A stretch of 64,000 nucleotides of DNA from Liolophura sinensis (GCF_032854445.1 NC_088300.1:9052001-9116000); one strand, 5' to 3'. Numbered from the stretch's first letter, positions 1 to 12,376 are shown. Numbers and translations: made by a program. The notes: a model not told the origin generated them from the sequence alone.

Positions 1-1107
1 AAGACATCTGATGTGATGCCCGCCCACTCAGACTGAGTAGGCCTATAAGCCTAGTTACAACAGGCAGGCCAGTCCTCCTGAAGAGATCTGACGTGATGCC
101 CTCCCACTCAAACTGAGTAGGCCTATAAGCCTAGTTACAACAGGCAGGCCAGTCCTGCTGAAGACATCTGATATGATGCCCTAACCACTCAAACTGAGTA
201 GGCCTATAAGCCTAGTTACAACAGGCAAGCCAGTCCAGCTGAAGACATCTGACGTGATGCCCGCCCACTCAGACTGAGTAGGTCTATAAGCCTAGTTACA
301 ACAGGCAGGCCAGTCCTGCTGAAGACATCTGATGTGATGCCCTCCCACTCAAACTGAGTAGACCTATAAGCCTAGTTACAACAGGCAGGCCAGTCCTGCT
401 GAAGACATCTGACGTAATGCCCTCCCACTCAAACTGAGTAGGCCTATAAGCCTAGTTACAACAGGCAGGCCAGTCCTGCTGAAGACATCTGACGTGATGC
501 CCTCCCACTCAAACTGAGTAGGCCTATAAGCCTAGTTACAACAGGCAGACCAGTCCTGCTGAAGACATCTGATGTGATGCCCTCCCACTCAAACTGAGTA
601 GGCCTATAAGCCTAGTTACAACAGGCAAGCCCGTCCAGCTGAAGACGTCTGACGTGATGCCCTCCCACTCGAACTGAGTAGGCCTATAAGCCTAGTTACA
701 ACAGGCTGGCCAGTCCTGCTGAAGACATCTGAGGTGATGCCCTCCCACTCAAACTGAGTAGGCCTATAAGCCTAGTTACAACAGGCAGGCCAGTCCTGCT
801 GAAGACATCTGATGTGATGCCCTCCCACTCAAACTGAGTAGGCCTATGAGCCTAGTTACAACAGGCAAGCCCGTCCTCCTGAAGACGTCTGATGTGATGC
901 CCTCCCACTCAAACTGAGTAGGCCTATAAGCCTAGTTACAACAGGCAGGCCAGTCCTGCTGAAGACATCTGAGGTGATGCCCTCCCACTCAGACTGAGTA
1001 GGCCTATAAGCCTAGTTACAACAGGCAGACCAGTCCTGCTGAAGACATCTGATGTGACGCCCTCCCACTCAGACAAGGAAGGCCTATAAACCTAGTTACA
1101 ACAGGCA
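1..1107. repeat. 80-bp tandem satellite, about 14 copies, truncated by the window edge
   Basis: Each unit starts AAGACATCTGATGTGATGCC and ends near GGCCAGTCCTGCTG, and repeats every 80 bases (copies begin at 1, 81 and 161; a one-base insertion then shifts the register to 242, 322 and so on). Copies differ by a few substitutions, such as GATGTG, GACGTG or GAGGTG and CTCCCACTC or CGCCCACTC. The last units (about 1040-1107) are more diverged, as is usual at an array edge. No long open frame runs through it. The array continues leftward beyond the window. Confidence 0.95.
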
Positions 1108-4020
1108 GACTCACAGCTGTCCCAACAACTGGAGCTCATACAAGCCCACAGCTTGTCCAGCAGGAGCAAATGCAAACAAAATCAACACTAACTTGAAACT
1201 TTGATGGGACTTTGTTGAGATTTTTTTTTTGTCTCTCCGGATTTTTGTCATTGAGGGATTTCATTTTATGTTCATTTATATTTATTGTATGTCAGCATGA
1301 CAACTTGTGAAAAATGCATGAAAATAACAAAGCAGGGCAGTGCTGTTGCAATGATCAGGCATGGAGGTAAATTGTTTAACCCATCACTGTCTGACTCAGT
1401 CAGTTGTAGCATTATTCTCACCGGAGAGGATGAGTGTCTGACCAATGAGGTTGTGGCTTTGTCAAGAGGTTTGTCAGCTATTTGGCCAATGTTCATGATT
1501 CAGTCATGATCCTCCACTCATAAGAAAAGAAGGATGTCACATAAGGACGAGACATTCTGTGTAATGTGCTCAAAACCCCTCGGCCTATGCATATATGTCA
1601 AAATATTTAGACGGAAACAGGAAAGACAGGACAAGATCACCCAAAATTGATAGGGTTCTTCCTAATGACATTGGCAAAGTGTAAATGTGGTGTAAGGTTA
1701 GGAAACTGTTTGAGACATATCATGTTAACAGTCTTTCATAATATTTAGCATTTAATACATCACCAAATGACCTTGCAAAAATAGGTCAAGGTCACTGAAA
1801 ATCAATAATGTTCTGCCTTATGACAAAGTGTAAGTGTAGTGTAAGTTTGAAGAACTTGGAAAAAAATGTTGAGAAGATATCATGTTACGAAATTAATGGA
1901 AATAGATATGGACAGATCATAACTAGAATACCCATTACCCAATAATGGCCAAGAGGTACAAAAAGGAGCTGCCTGAAACAGTATCCAAGTAAATAAATAA
2001 TATTTTATTAACTGAATCAAAGACAGACAATTTTCTGAAAATTATATTTATTGCACATTCATGCTCTTTTTTGCTTGTGGAATATACATTAAGGTCAAAT
2101 GCATTGGTAGTCAGACTTGTAGAAATAGGTGAACAATATTCCTAATAAAGCATTATGCTGCATGGTTTGTTGTAAATACTACAACTTTATCTAAAAGGAG
2201 ATAACTGATTTTCTATCCAATCTATAGCCCACATGTATATTTACTATTATTTATCAAAGTCTATCCAGAGTTTATATTTTCAGCTCACTGAAGACACAAA
2301 TCAGAATGAGGTTTGATTGTGAGATTTTGGAGTCTAACACTACACCTATAACAGCCAGCTATTAAAGTTCACAGAATTCCAGCTGGTTGAAATGAGAAAA
2401 ATGGATAATTTTTTAACTAGACGTACAGTATACAATACCTAACCAAACAACACAAAGCACACACCTGTGCTGTATTTCCTGTTTATGTTGCCTCTGTTAT
2501 ACAGCTGTACGGCTATGTCTGTTTCAAGTCAGAAGCAAAAACCTACCTTCGTTTATTATGGGGGAAAAATTGATTTGGAAGAGGAGGAGCTATGATGGAA
2601 AAATGGCAGTGAATCTTTCTCCTATCCAACAGATGCTCAGCATTTGCCAGCTTCTGATTGTATGAAAGATTTTTCCTCGTTATTCATATCTAAAGAGAGT
2701 TATTCAAGCTTTACAAAGACACTTATCATGAATGCGTGAACTATAAATTATGATTGATACAAATAAATTTTCAGTCTTTGACTGGCTAACATTATTATGA
2801 ATAGCTGAATATATATAACTTGCTTAGAACAAGGCACGATGTCAGAAAGCAAGGCTTACATGATCAATAGGCATCTACCTACATTTTGCAAAATATACAG
2901 CAAAGATTATAAAACAAATGACATGTAAATATGGTGATAAAATAATCCTGGAAATCCTGTGATACAAATTTTCTTGTAACTTTGGTCCACATGAATGAAA
3001 TGCACGGAGATGCAGAGATCACCACAAGGTATGAATAAAACATTTCAGTCAATCATCATGTAATGTCCACGATATGTAAATACTAAACTTTGTCACCAGA
3101 GACACCCTGATAATAAAGCAATTCAACATTTGTGATAATTTTGTTTTCCAGACCAGCATAAAAATCACGTGTGTACCATTATTTCACTTTCTAAGAGCTA
3201 CTAGCAGCAGTTATCTGCACCAGTCAGGTACACTGTAAGTTTTTCCAGTCATTTGAAAATCTGTTTCTGTTAGTCTTTCTTATTTAATTATTGGCTAATC
3301 CATGTGAATGTCTGGAAAAATTATGAATGGATTTCCCTGAAACTTGGTGGTAAATAACACCCTCAGCCAAAAAGAACCCGTTAGTTTCTGGTACATATTT
3401 CATTCCAGTCTCCAGATACAGATAGTGATAGATGCACATGGGCATAAACAGTGGCCACTCCTTTCAAAGGGTCAAGAGAAATGCATCCATTAATCCATTC
3501 TTTACGGTAAATGCCTCTCTTTGTTTTAAAAATGAAAGGGATCTTGAAATAAAAAGAAAATGAACTGTACCAAAGGTTTACCTATTGTAAACATGCCTTA
3601 CTGTAGTTTTACCTCCCACCTCCCAAAGCATTTGTTTTAACACTGCCTTATAGGGTTTGCAACCATTCAAATTTCAAAACACACTGATAGGGCAGACATT
3701 CTCAGGGGTCATATCTGGTTTTCATTAATCAGCAAGAAATAACTGGTGAACTCTTCTCACCCTGCCATTATGATGGTCAAAAAAGTACAGTCAGTATGAA
3801 ATGTCTCAAGTATTTCACAGATGGTCTGTACAATAAGTTCTAATACATTTGCTGCACCTTATGTCATGATTCTAGGATAAACCACTCCAAACCAAGGCTT
3901 TATACATGTATGTTGTCAATAAATGTCATACAGTTATGATTAGTGTTGATCAAATTTGTCTAAAAATCTCTTGTAGGGTGTCATTAAGAAGTGTAGAAAA
4001 GCCTACAAAATCAGCCTGGA
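1108..4020. other. Non-coding stretch downstream of the Kelch gene
   Basis: There is no convincing coding sequence here. The two overlapping short open frames at 1272-1509 lie on opposite strands and look like chance. The part next to 4020 is presumably the 3' UTR of the minus-strand Kelch gene. A minus-strand AATAAA (TTTATT on the given strand, 2004-2009) is a possible but distant polyadenylation signal. The region is AT-rich and unique in appearance. Confidence 0.5.
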
Positions 4021-5901
4021 TCAAGTATCCACCTCAGGCCTGAAGACCTGGGAAAGCTTTCTAGTATGTAGTCTAGCAGCTACACAGCTAAAGTCATGAA
4101 TGTCACATAGATCAGATTCTATCTGGTCCCAGCGGTTTTTCACCATGTCCAGTCGACAGACTGTGTTATAGCGATAGATACGAAACGGCGAGCGCTGGTA
4201 CTCGGTTGTACCACAAGCGTAAAGATTGCTGTTGATCAGTGCCAGGCCACAATTGTACATGTCCTCATTGAGTTCTGGGCCCTGTCTCCATTGGTTCTCC
4301 TCCATGTTATAAATCTCCACTGACTTGAGGGCCTCTCGGGTAATGGTGTGAGAAGAATGAGAGTAAATCTGACCCCCAGCCACATAGATCTCATCCCCAA
4401 CAACACAAGCCCCAAACTTAAACCTTGGGGTCGGCATACCCGCCAGTGGAGTCCACTCAGCCTTTTTAGGGTCATACCTCATCACCACATTATGTGCTCC
4501 AACACCCGTCCTACCACCAAGAATGTAGATTTTCCCATTGTGAGTCACTGATGTTAAATCAACTAATGTAGTTGGCATCATACCTACATAATTCCACCGG
4601 TTTTTAATAATATCATAGCACTCAATAATCTCAGTTGGGTGCTGGTTAACCGTTAGTCCACCAAAACAGTAGATTTTCTGGTCAGCATAGGCCAATGTGA
4701 AGTTAGACTTTGGGAAGAGCATGGGTGCTCGGTGTACCCACATGTTATGATCATTGTCATACTGATAAAAGTCCTTCCTCACCACGTCCTCCTCCTCAAA
4801 TTCCTCAATGGATTCCTCGTCAGACGGTGTCTCTCCCCAGTTGTCACGGTACAGGTAGTTTCCTCCTGCCACGAAGATGAGGTTGTCCTCCGTCACCACA
4901 CAAGCTGGGTCCTCCACACTGTAGTAGCCACTCCTATTCTCCATTTCAGGAAAGTCTGCCATGAAGAAGGTTTCTCGGGTCAGAGGATTGTAACAGTTAA
5001 TTGAGGGCCGATTCTGGTCCACACCCCCTATAAACAACAAGCAGTGTTCAGGCTTAATCATACCAGATCTCAGTGAAATGTTGAACCTGTGCTCCCCTTT
5101 GTAGTGGTCAGGATTCCTCTCAAACTCCTCCAGATTTCTCAACAGTCTCAGACATCTGGGACAGCGCTTAACAAGCTGATTCTGGCGAATGTTGTCATTG
5201 ATGTACTTCATGTTTAGCAGACACAGCCTAACATTAGGAAGGAGATCCCCCAGGTACTTGTGCCGTTCAGCCTCCGAATGTCTCACCCACCGGAGAATCG
5301 CTTCAAACACGACTTCTTCGCACTCAACGTTAAGTTCATCAGAAGCGACAATTTCAGCCAGTCGGTCAGCAGTTAGACTTAAAAATTCTTCTGTGTGACA
5401 CACATCATAGAAGTTTTTTTCAACATATTCCATGGCTTTTAAGCGTAGTTCCTCACAGCTGTGAACATGGGCAAACATTTGAATACCAATACAGTTGTGG
5501 GCATCTAGCTGAGTTTCCATGAACTTGGCACAGGCACTGTGGATAGGAGAAATCTGGAATAGGGAGGCTGCTGCCAACAGGTTCTGGGCATTGTGCTTGG
5601 TGATCTCCAGTTTGCCAGTGTAGGCATACTCGATCACCTGCTTTACTGACCATGCATCAACCTCATACAGATTAATAGAGTCCATCTTGCTCTCAGTAAG
5701 GCGTGTCGTGAACATAGCTTTGAAGTAAGGGCTTGTAGCTGCCAGCATGTTTCTATGGCAGCAAAACTCCAATTGTTCGACTCTCAGCGTGACATCTGTT
5801 AGGAGGTTATTGTCATACAAGTACTTCATCTCTTCCAACAAGGCGCTTGTATGGTCATCATTTTCAAACTGCATCTTGCCAGCTCCTCCACAGTCAGCCA
5901 T
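4021..5901 (-). CDS. BTB-BACK-Kelch (KLHL-type) protein, probable Cullin-3 adaptor
   Basis: This is a 626-residue open frame with no intron. Residues about 25-130 form a BTB domain (LLTDVTLRVEQLEFCCHRNM, then AATSPYFKAMF), about 135-240 a BACK domain (CAKFMETQLDAHNCIG, SDELNVECEEVVFEAILRWV), and about 285-605 Kelch blades with repeated GG pairs (FIGGVD, FVAGGN, YCFGGL, YILGGR, YVAGGQ) followed by Y/W positions. In this family BTB-BACK binds Cullin-3 and the Kelch propeller recruits the substrate for ubiquitination. An acidic insert (SDEESIEEFEEED, about residue 365) interrupts the propeller. The C-terminus (SCVAARLHTRKLSQVF) recalls KLHL40/41, but I do not assign an orthologue. The ATG sits in a good context (GCGAAATGG), 18 bases after an AG acceptor (exon start about 5919), so the gene probably has a non-coding first exon upstream. 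Confidence 0.93.
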   Translation of the reverse strand: MADCGGAGKMQFENDDHTSALLEEMKYLYDNNLLTDVTLRVEQLEFCCHRNMLAATSPYFKAMFTTRLTESKMDSINLYEVDAWSVKQVIEYAYTGKLEITKHNAQNLLAAASLFQISPIHSACAKFMETQLDAHNCIGIQMFAHVHSCEELRLKAMEYVEKNFYDVCHTEEFLSLTADRLAEIVASDELNVECEEVVFEAILRWVRHSEAERHKYLGDLLPNVRLCLLNMKYINDNIRQNQLVKRCPRCLRLLRNLEEFERNPDHYKGEHRFNISLRSGMIKPEHCLLFIGGVDQNRPSINCYNPLTRETFFMADFPEMENRSGYYSVEDPACVVTEDNLIFVAGGNYLYRDNWGETPSDEESIEEFEEEDVVRKDFYQYDNDHNMWVHRAPMLFPKSNFTLAYADQKIYCFGGLTVNQHPTEIIECYDIIKNRWNYVGMMPTTLVDLTSVTHNGKIYILGGRTGVGAHNVVMRYDPKKAEWTPLAGMPTPRFKFGACVVGDEIYVAGGQIYSHSSHTITREALKSVEIYNMEENQWRQGPELNEDMYNCGLALINSNLYACGTTEYQRSPFRIYRYNTVCRLDMVKNRWDQIESDLCDIHDFSCVAARLHTRKLSQVFRPEVDT

Positions 5902-5919
5902 TTCGCCAGAAACGTTATC

Positions 5920-6671
5920 CTGCAGCAGACAAATATGTCATTTCTCAGGATCAGAGATTTGAGGTTTTGGATACAAATACATGTTAATACTTCTGCACAA
6001 GAGACATAGGCCTTAAACAGAACTGACAAAAGCAATTACATTATGCAATGTAATGTACATCTTATTCTTTGTGAGCTACTGCTGCAAACATCTATGTTTA
6101 ATGACATTTACATGTTGGAATAGGAAGTCGTTATAAGAAACAACACCTTTGTCTCTTTTCTTTTTTGCCCAATCCTAATCTAATGTACACCTGTATTCAT
6201 ATCTTTTTTAAAATTTCACATTTTTCTGAATAATTGTATGAACATGTACATAAAACTCTCTCAATGCTGATTTTCTTCACTTAAAAGTAGTGTACAAAAT
6301 TGCATCAAAGCCATGCACATTAAACCCAGATGTTTTTATCTCTGATAAAAGTGTTGCTTTCAACAAAACAGAATTATTTCAATGAGTAAACTTTATGTCA
6401 CCTGCAAAACAACAGAGGCTTCCTTGAAATGAAACTTGAGTTCAGTGAATAATATCTGGTAAAATAATGTAAATCTTAGGGAGGTCAATATATGAAACAA
6501 ATACAAAGACAAGCTGAAGGTTATGCTGTGTGATCGCTTGGCTATGTTAGAAAATAGAAAAAATGATGATTTCTTTTTATAAATCGAAGCCAACAGTGCA
6601 ATGGAGGATGTATTCCAAATTCTGTTTTCATATTTATGTTTGGAGTCCGGATTTTTTGACCAAGTTAGTCC
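5920..6671. other. Probable 5' intron of the Kelch gene; nothing else seen
   Basis: On the minus strand a pyrimidine-rich tract ending CTGCTGCAG precedes base 5919, which fits a 3' splice site just upstream of the Kelch start codon. The remaining bases up to the SINE at 6672 are AT-rich with no supported gene. Confidence 0.4.
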
Positions 6672-7026
6672 AGGTTGAGTGAGTGAGTGCTTGGGGTTTA
6701 ACATTGTACTTAACAATATTTCAGTCATATGACGACAAAGGAATTCTTAGAGTGCATGTAATGTACCTCCTTATTGCAGGGCAGATTTCCACCACTCTTT
6801 ATTTAGTGCTGCTTCACTGAGACGCCTTAACGGAGGCAAGTAAGCGGCCCGCCCGAGCCATTATACTGATACGGGTCAACGAGTCAATGCACTATCCCCT
6901 TCATGCTGAACGTCAAGCGACAAAGTTACAACTTCCTTCTTTTAAAGTCTTAGGTGTGACTCGACCCAGGATTGACCAAGGATCTATATTTCCTGATGCG
7001 GACCCTCTACTAACTCTAAGTCCAGG
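6672..7026 (-). mobile_element. Degraded tRNA-derived SINE (family B)
   Basis: Read on the minus strand, the head (about 7026-6955) has a tRNA-like A box (AGAGTTAGTAGAGGGTC) and a B-box-like GGTCAATCCTGGG. A long unique body follows, ending in a tail read on the plus strand as GAGTGAGTGAGTGCTTGGGG next to CAGTCATATGACGAC. The same tail block recurs at about 14587-14650, which supports a dispersed family. The copy carries many substitutions and is old. Confidence 0.6.
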
Positions 7027-7159
7027 TTAAAGAGTTAAGACATTTTTTTGGGCGTTGGCAATGCTAGATTGTACTACTCTCTGCCCAGTGAGCTCTTGTT
7101 TTCATTCCTTTTGCTATTCGAGAACATGCACATTCTGGCACCTCACACAGCAGAAGTAG

Positions 7160-7890
7160 TAGTTGCGGAAAGTAACTCTCTGCATCGAGCAACAAAAAGT
7201 GTTTGGAGAGTTGTCGGGAATAATTGCTTCTAATGTGTCAGATCAATGGTAAGCCAAATTTACCGCATCTTCACATGCGCAGTAAATCTTCCCTAGCATA
7301 AATTGATGTCAGCCGAGTGGTCCTCATAATCAACTAACCTGTTCTGAGTCCCACCGATCCAAAAACGATCCATGACAAGCGCACAAATTCACAAAATAAA
7401 AACATTTTTAGACACTACACCCACTGAGTCCGCCATCTGGTTCTCATAGTCTTACACACAAGCCAAGTGATCGATGTGAGTGCAGAGAAAAAAAAGGTCG
7501 TTTAAGGGAGATAATACCTATGCCAATCACTATATTAACACTGTGCAAGTTTAGTCGTCCATTTGGCTGGTTCACTCCCTGTCATCAGATGGCGCTAATC
7601 GCTTGAGTATCATTTGTTCTCACAAGTGATTAAAATGGTGACACACGGCTTGTGGCCACAGTGGGTGTGGTGTCTGAAAATGTATTTATTTTGGTTCGGG
7701 ACTCAGAACAGGTTAGTTGGTTATGTGACCACTGGGTCGACATCGAATTAGGCCAGGGAAAATTTAATGCATGTGTGGAAATGAGGTAAATGTGGCTTAC
7801 CGTCCATCTAACACATTAGAAGTAGTTATTGCTGTAACTCTCCCAACACTTGGTGCTGCTTGATACAGAGAGTTACATTCCCCGGCTACA
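7160..7890. repeat. Foldback: large imperfect inverted repeat
   Basis: The left arm (about 7160-7440) and the right arm (about 7655-7890) are reverse complements with moderate divergence. Matching anchors include GTAACTCTCTG, TTCTAATGTGT, GGTAAGCCA, ACTAACCTGTTCTGAGTCCC and ACCCACTG, in the same order on opposite strands. The centre (about 7440-7655) is mostly unpaired. No coding frame spans it. It may be a foldback or MITE-type element, or two inverted insertions. Confidence 0.75.
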
Positions 7891-7894
7891 GAAG

Positions 7895-8335
7895 CAGTGG
7901 CAAGCATATGATGAGGTGAACAATTGGATGGAAAGGCATAGGGAAATGAACAACACTGGAGAAGATACACTGAGAACTATGTCGGGTAATAACAACAAAT
8001 AATCGTATGTAAGACACCAGAACAATTCGCACAGCATATGTAAATTGTGAACGTCAACAGTTTCGCATTTACGAGGCTGTGAAGTATCAAAACTTTTGCA
8101 TGAAATCCCATGTTGTTTTTCACCTTTCATCTCTGTGTCTATACGAGTAAAGCATATAGTCATCAGTAAATTTAATGGCAAATGCCTGGATACCCACGGT
8201 CTGACAAATGTTGGCGATGAACAACGTGCGCGTTGGATGTTTACGCACATAAGCATAAATATGTAAACATAAAAGCGGTGACTTGATTTTTTGAGGGAGT
8301 TCTAAGAAGTCAATCGGGATAAAGTAACTCGCTAC
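7895..8335. repeat. Dispersed repeat, copy 1 (second copy at about 34705-35060)
   Basis: Blocks such as GGGAAATGAACAACAC, CTGAGAACT and GGCAAATGCC occur in the same order and orientation in intron 1 of the ZNF318-like gene. Intervening sequence is diverged. This copy abuts the right arm of the foldback. No transposase or clear termini were seen. Confidence 0.5.
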
Positions 8336-9631
8336 TTCATACATATTTCACAGTGTTTTTCAGTTCAACATTATGTAACGAAAATTGGGATCTTAATACT
8401 ACCTAAGCTGCCCTTACAGACGGGCCCTTGTCAATCTACCAAGGCACCTTGGATTTGGTAAAGTAATCAAATAATAATAATTACCTGACGCCTACTTCAC
8501 GCTAAACCATGGTACACAGTGTGTTGGTACGGGAAATGGTACAAATCACGTAAAAACATGGTTCTCCAACACAGTATGTGTCATGACAACATCAAAAACG
8601 AGCGCCATCTCGTTCTCTATAAAGGGGCATAACCGCGACCATCTTGCTTGATAAAACTTCGACCACTCTTGCGGTAAAAGAAAACCTTCAAATAATTAGG
8701 GTCAGTGAAAAAAAAGTGGCGAGGGAAAATTTGATCCGGCAGGAAATACAAAATACATATAGCAGCTCCTGCTTCTAACATTTTGGTTTTTCCATATTTA
8801 ATGTAGGGACTACTTAAATGAGCAACAATTAAACTACCGGTACATAAAAGTCATTATTTCTTAATCAAACAGACTTACCGTATACATAAATGATTTTTAT
8901 TAATCTACAACTGCGTCTGACGGAATACACAACTTTGGCTACCATACAATCTAAAGCTAGATTCTCTTTAATTGTTTTTCACAAATCATATTCAAAAATA
9001 TATTAAGAGTTCATTATTTTCTCGATATCAGTTCAGGCTGTTTTATAAAGCTTTTTAAAGCAACATAATGAAAATATTTCTCCAAAAATCTGTGGCTGTC
9101 ATACAAAAGTTGAGGCCCCAACTTTTAAAATCGACTCCTAACCTCGAGGCACTGAGTTTTTGTCAGTTTTACGGCTCCGCACTCTTTTACACCCCACCTC
9201 TCGGGACACCAATTAGGCCTAACTTGAATGGCTACCGAGTGAAAACAATACGGTCCCTCGACCCTGGCCTGATTTATGGTGTGCTACTTGTAACCTGCCC
9301 TCCCCCATTTTTTTTAACCATATCACTTTTACTGCTTTGTACAGGCTAGACATATTCTATTTAAATCCCATGTCCCGCTGACCCAACTTTGAATGGCTGA
9401 ATACGTCTATGGAAATCAATGATCGAGGGGCATCTGGATCCTAATGTTCTGGGGTAGACTTGTAGAACTCGGGTATTTTTAAGCATGTCACCTTAGCGAC
9501 TCTATGCTTTTCAGATTCCCACTTTCGGGTGCCCCAGAATGGCGGAAATCTCATAAATATGGCAACATAGGGTCACGCTGCTTCCTTTTAGGCAGCTCCT
9601 GGACCGACCCTTGCCTGTAATGTGCTGTGAC
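8336..9631. other. Unassigned intergenic sequence
   Basis: No gene, RNA or clear repeat could be supported. A 93-codon frame at 9068-9349 has no recognisable domain or splice support. Confidence 0.4.
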
Positions 9632-9775
9632 AGGGACAGGGCGTGGGGGAAACCCACCAACATCCGCATACCTTCTCACTTATGACCGCAGAGGAAGACA
9701 GCATGAGCTGGACCGTGACTTGACCGTGACAGCCATCGGACTGGCACAGGCGTTAGAACGGCTGCGAGAGAAAAT
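9632..9775 (-). mobile_element. Fragment of tRNA-derived SINE (family A), diverged
   Basis: The plus strand shows GGGGGAAACCCACCAACATC, CTTCTCACTTATGACCGCAG, AGGAAGACAGCATGAGCTGG and GACCGTGACAGCC. These are in the order of the family A element read backwards, as at 14334-14546 and 50958-51185. The 3' tail half is missing. Confidence 0.6.
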
Positions 9776-10057
9776 CCAGTGCTTGGCTGGATGTGACTGT
9801 GAAAGGTGATCAAGACCACAACGCATCTGCTGGTAGGCTGTATCATGGGAGGACATGCCGTTAGAGCTTTTAGTGAGGGGCAAACTTCCGCATGCATGGG
9901 GCAGTGTCGATCTCATATAAACATTTCTAACGTTAAATTAACGTATATCACGGCTTCATCGCGAAAAGCGAGGACTAAAACTCTCCGAAAGACTTACATA
10001 CAAAAAGGGAATAGACCAAAGGAAAGACCGGTCCACCTCAAAACGTTGGCCGTGCAG

Positions 10058-10130
10058 AAGTTTGTGGATGCCGTGGAGATGTTTGTGGATGCGGTGAAGA
10101 TGTTTGTGGATGCCGTGAATATGTTTCAGA
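10058..10130. repeat. Short 21-bp tandem repeat, about 3.5 copies
   Basis: The unit GATGTTTGTGGATGCCGTGAA repeats with small changes. It is open in more than one frame because its length is a multiple of three, but nothing suggests it is coding. Confidence 0.75.
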
Positions 10131-10424
10131 CTGTATAACAGCGACTTTCAGATTAGGGCCTACTATATTGTGATGGTATTCCCTGCAGGGAGGCATGCCA
10201 GACAAAACAAACTGTACATGTACGATATATTGGTCTAGGCCTGTCGATTTATGGACAAATATATTGATGGCAAGAAAACACGTATATATTCCTATATGCA
10301 GCAAGGACATCTCAGTTTTAATTAATCCTACGTGTACCAAGTCTTTATAACAGAAAGCCCAGACATTGTTACACTGCGGCCTAGAAAGTTCTGGACAATT
10401 AGACACTGCCACCACTGATCGAAG

Positions 10425-10530
10425 CATCCTGATCTGCCGCCACTGATCGAAGTATCATACTGATCGAAGACACCAAACATAACACCCGACCCCAAATGTC
10501 ACATTATACTGACACCAGGCCAACCAGTCA
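10425..10530. mobile_element. Remnant of a dispersed repeat shared with 14725-14805
   Basis: CACATTATACTGACACCAGG followed by CCAACCAGTC is shared with about 14770-14802, and a GAAGTATCAT block precedes it in both copies (GAAGTATCATACTG here, AAAGTATCATGCCG there). Only an internal fragment is visible here. Confidence 0.45.
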
Positions 10531-11011
10531 TGTTTCTTTGCTATAACATCTCAGTGACATCTTAGGTCTGTTTGCAACAATTTGTGATATTTCTCAGGAA
10601 TTGTTGAAAATAGAGCTCATCGTTTAATTTAATCGAACTAGCAGCAGCCTATGTAAGTCATGTACTTAGTTGTAAGTTAATGCTACAACATGACGAAAGC
10701 CAAACGTGCGTCATACAACCGGACTTACCTGTTATTGTATTATTTGAGCGACAAACTTTTTACTATACACGCTTAATAAAGGGGTGTTTCAAAGCTTCTT
10801 TGTGGTATAGGCATGGATCTTCAAAGAGCCGTTTTCAGAAAATAACGCAGTGCAAAGAATTCAGAATGAAAGCGAATCTCATTTGGTCATGCGATTGTGC
10901 ATGATCGTCTGCATCGTAGCCTACCATTTCTGCTGAAGACAGCCATTATCGAACGAAATATTTGAAACGTCGCGCAGCTTTTGCTTACCTCATCTTAATT
11001 AGAAGACACTG

Positions 11012-11036
11012 ATGGCGACTGATTACTTTCTGATCG
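11012..11036 (+). CDS. Possible first coding exon, unknown protein (tentative)
   Basis: ATGGCGACTGATTAC and three more codons are followed by a strong 5' splice site (ATCG|GTAAGTG), giving MATDYFLI and a phase-1 exon end. A phase-1 donor would join in frame to the candidate terminal exon at 20056-20336. There may be further exons between them, or the two may be unrelated. Support is a start codon plus a good donor only, so this is weak. Confidence 0.22.
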
Positions 11037-12375
11037 GTAAGTGTTAAATAACCGTGTTACATCTTCATACAATTCATGCTGATCGTTGTTTTAACTGCTT
11101 CCGTAACGTTGATAAGATAATTTTAGTGCTAAATATTCATCTCCGGTTGTCTGTAGTGTATTGCAATAATTTGTGAATTAAATACTACGTGATTCTGTTT
11201 GAATTTGATGCGACCACATCGTATAAATAGATACATTTTGTTCTGATTGTGTAAAAATAATTCTGAAAAGAAAATTATTTCACAGCGTGGGCGTAGGCCT
11301 ACATGTACCTTGGAGAATTTATGCTTTAATTCAGTTACTTCCCCTGAGTTGTTATCTCCATTTATGCCTCATGGAATGAAACACTTTTAACACCTTTACA
11401 GGCCTATTTCTTTAGGCCGTTACCTCGGCCGAAAAGTATATGGTTTCCTGTAACTTTGCCCTAAGTGGATCATTCCACAACATTTTTTATTCTTATTCTA
11501 ATTTTCATCCTGAGTCGATGACGTGATTATCTTACTTAAAAAATGAAATGGGATTTTCGGTCATAAATGCACCGAGTTGATATACATCTTATATAGTATC
11601 TTTAGTGTCTTCGTTGTATGGAAATTGCTCGCATAATTAATGCAGAGCCAGACATTGCACAAAATGAACAGTAACATTACAGTTTGATTTGTTTAGGGAG
11701 TGTTCAGTTTTCGTGTTTGACATGTGAACAAAGACTCATCAAGCAGCAGTTGCGTTGGCACTGAATCACAATGCCTTTTGTAGAGAGCTACCTTACTCTG
11801 GTAATGCATTTTTCTTCTGTATTCTTGTCTGTTTTCTTTTTTTAATTTGTCAAATAAATGTATTTCAATATTTATTCCTGAATCTATATATTCAGGTACC
11901 TGACAGCACATGACCTTGTATAATTTGTAACTATTGCACAAATTACAAAGCCTGAAATGGAAATAGGGAAAATATTCACAACTCAAATGCTGCTTCTTAA
12001 AATATGTACATTACTTAAATCAAAAGTGAATCCTCGATGAAGAAGTTGCATTCTTAGTTACTGTCTAAGCGACATCTTTTATTCCTGCATGCACTCTTTA
12101 GCAATAACCATTTACTATCTGTCATTTGGCAACAAATCAGAATGAGGAGTTTTCAATAATGACAATTGTTAGGGTGATTTAAACATAGTATAAAAGAAAT
12201 TCTGGGCCAGTCACTCAAGCTTGGGAATATTTTAAATTCAGTGTTGTTCTCAGTCTTATTTTGTTGTACAAATCTAGATTGTCTTTTGAATACTACTAAC
12301 CCAGTGTATTGTATGAAATACATACACGTATTCTTGGAGTGGGTATACTTACATGTACCCCTATGTATTTTGGGG

Positions 12376-12376
<1 letters not shown>

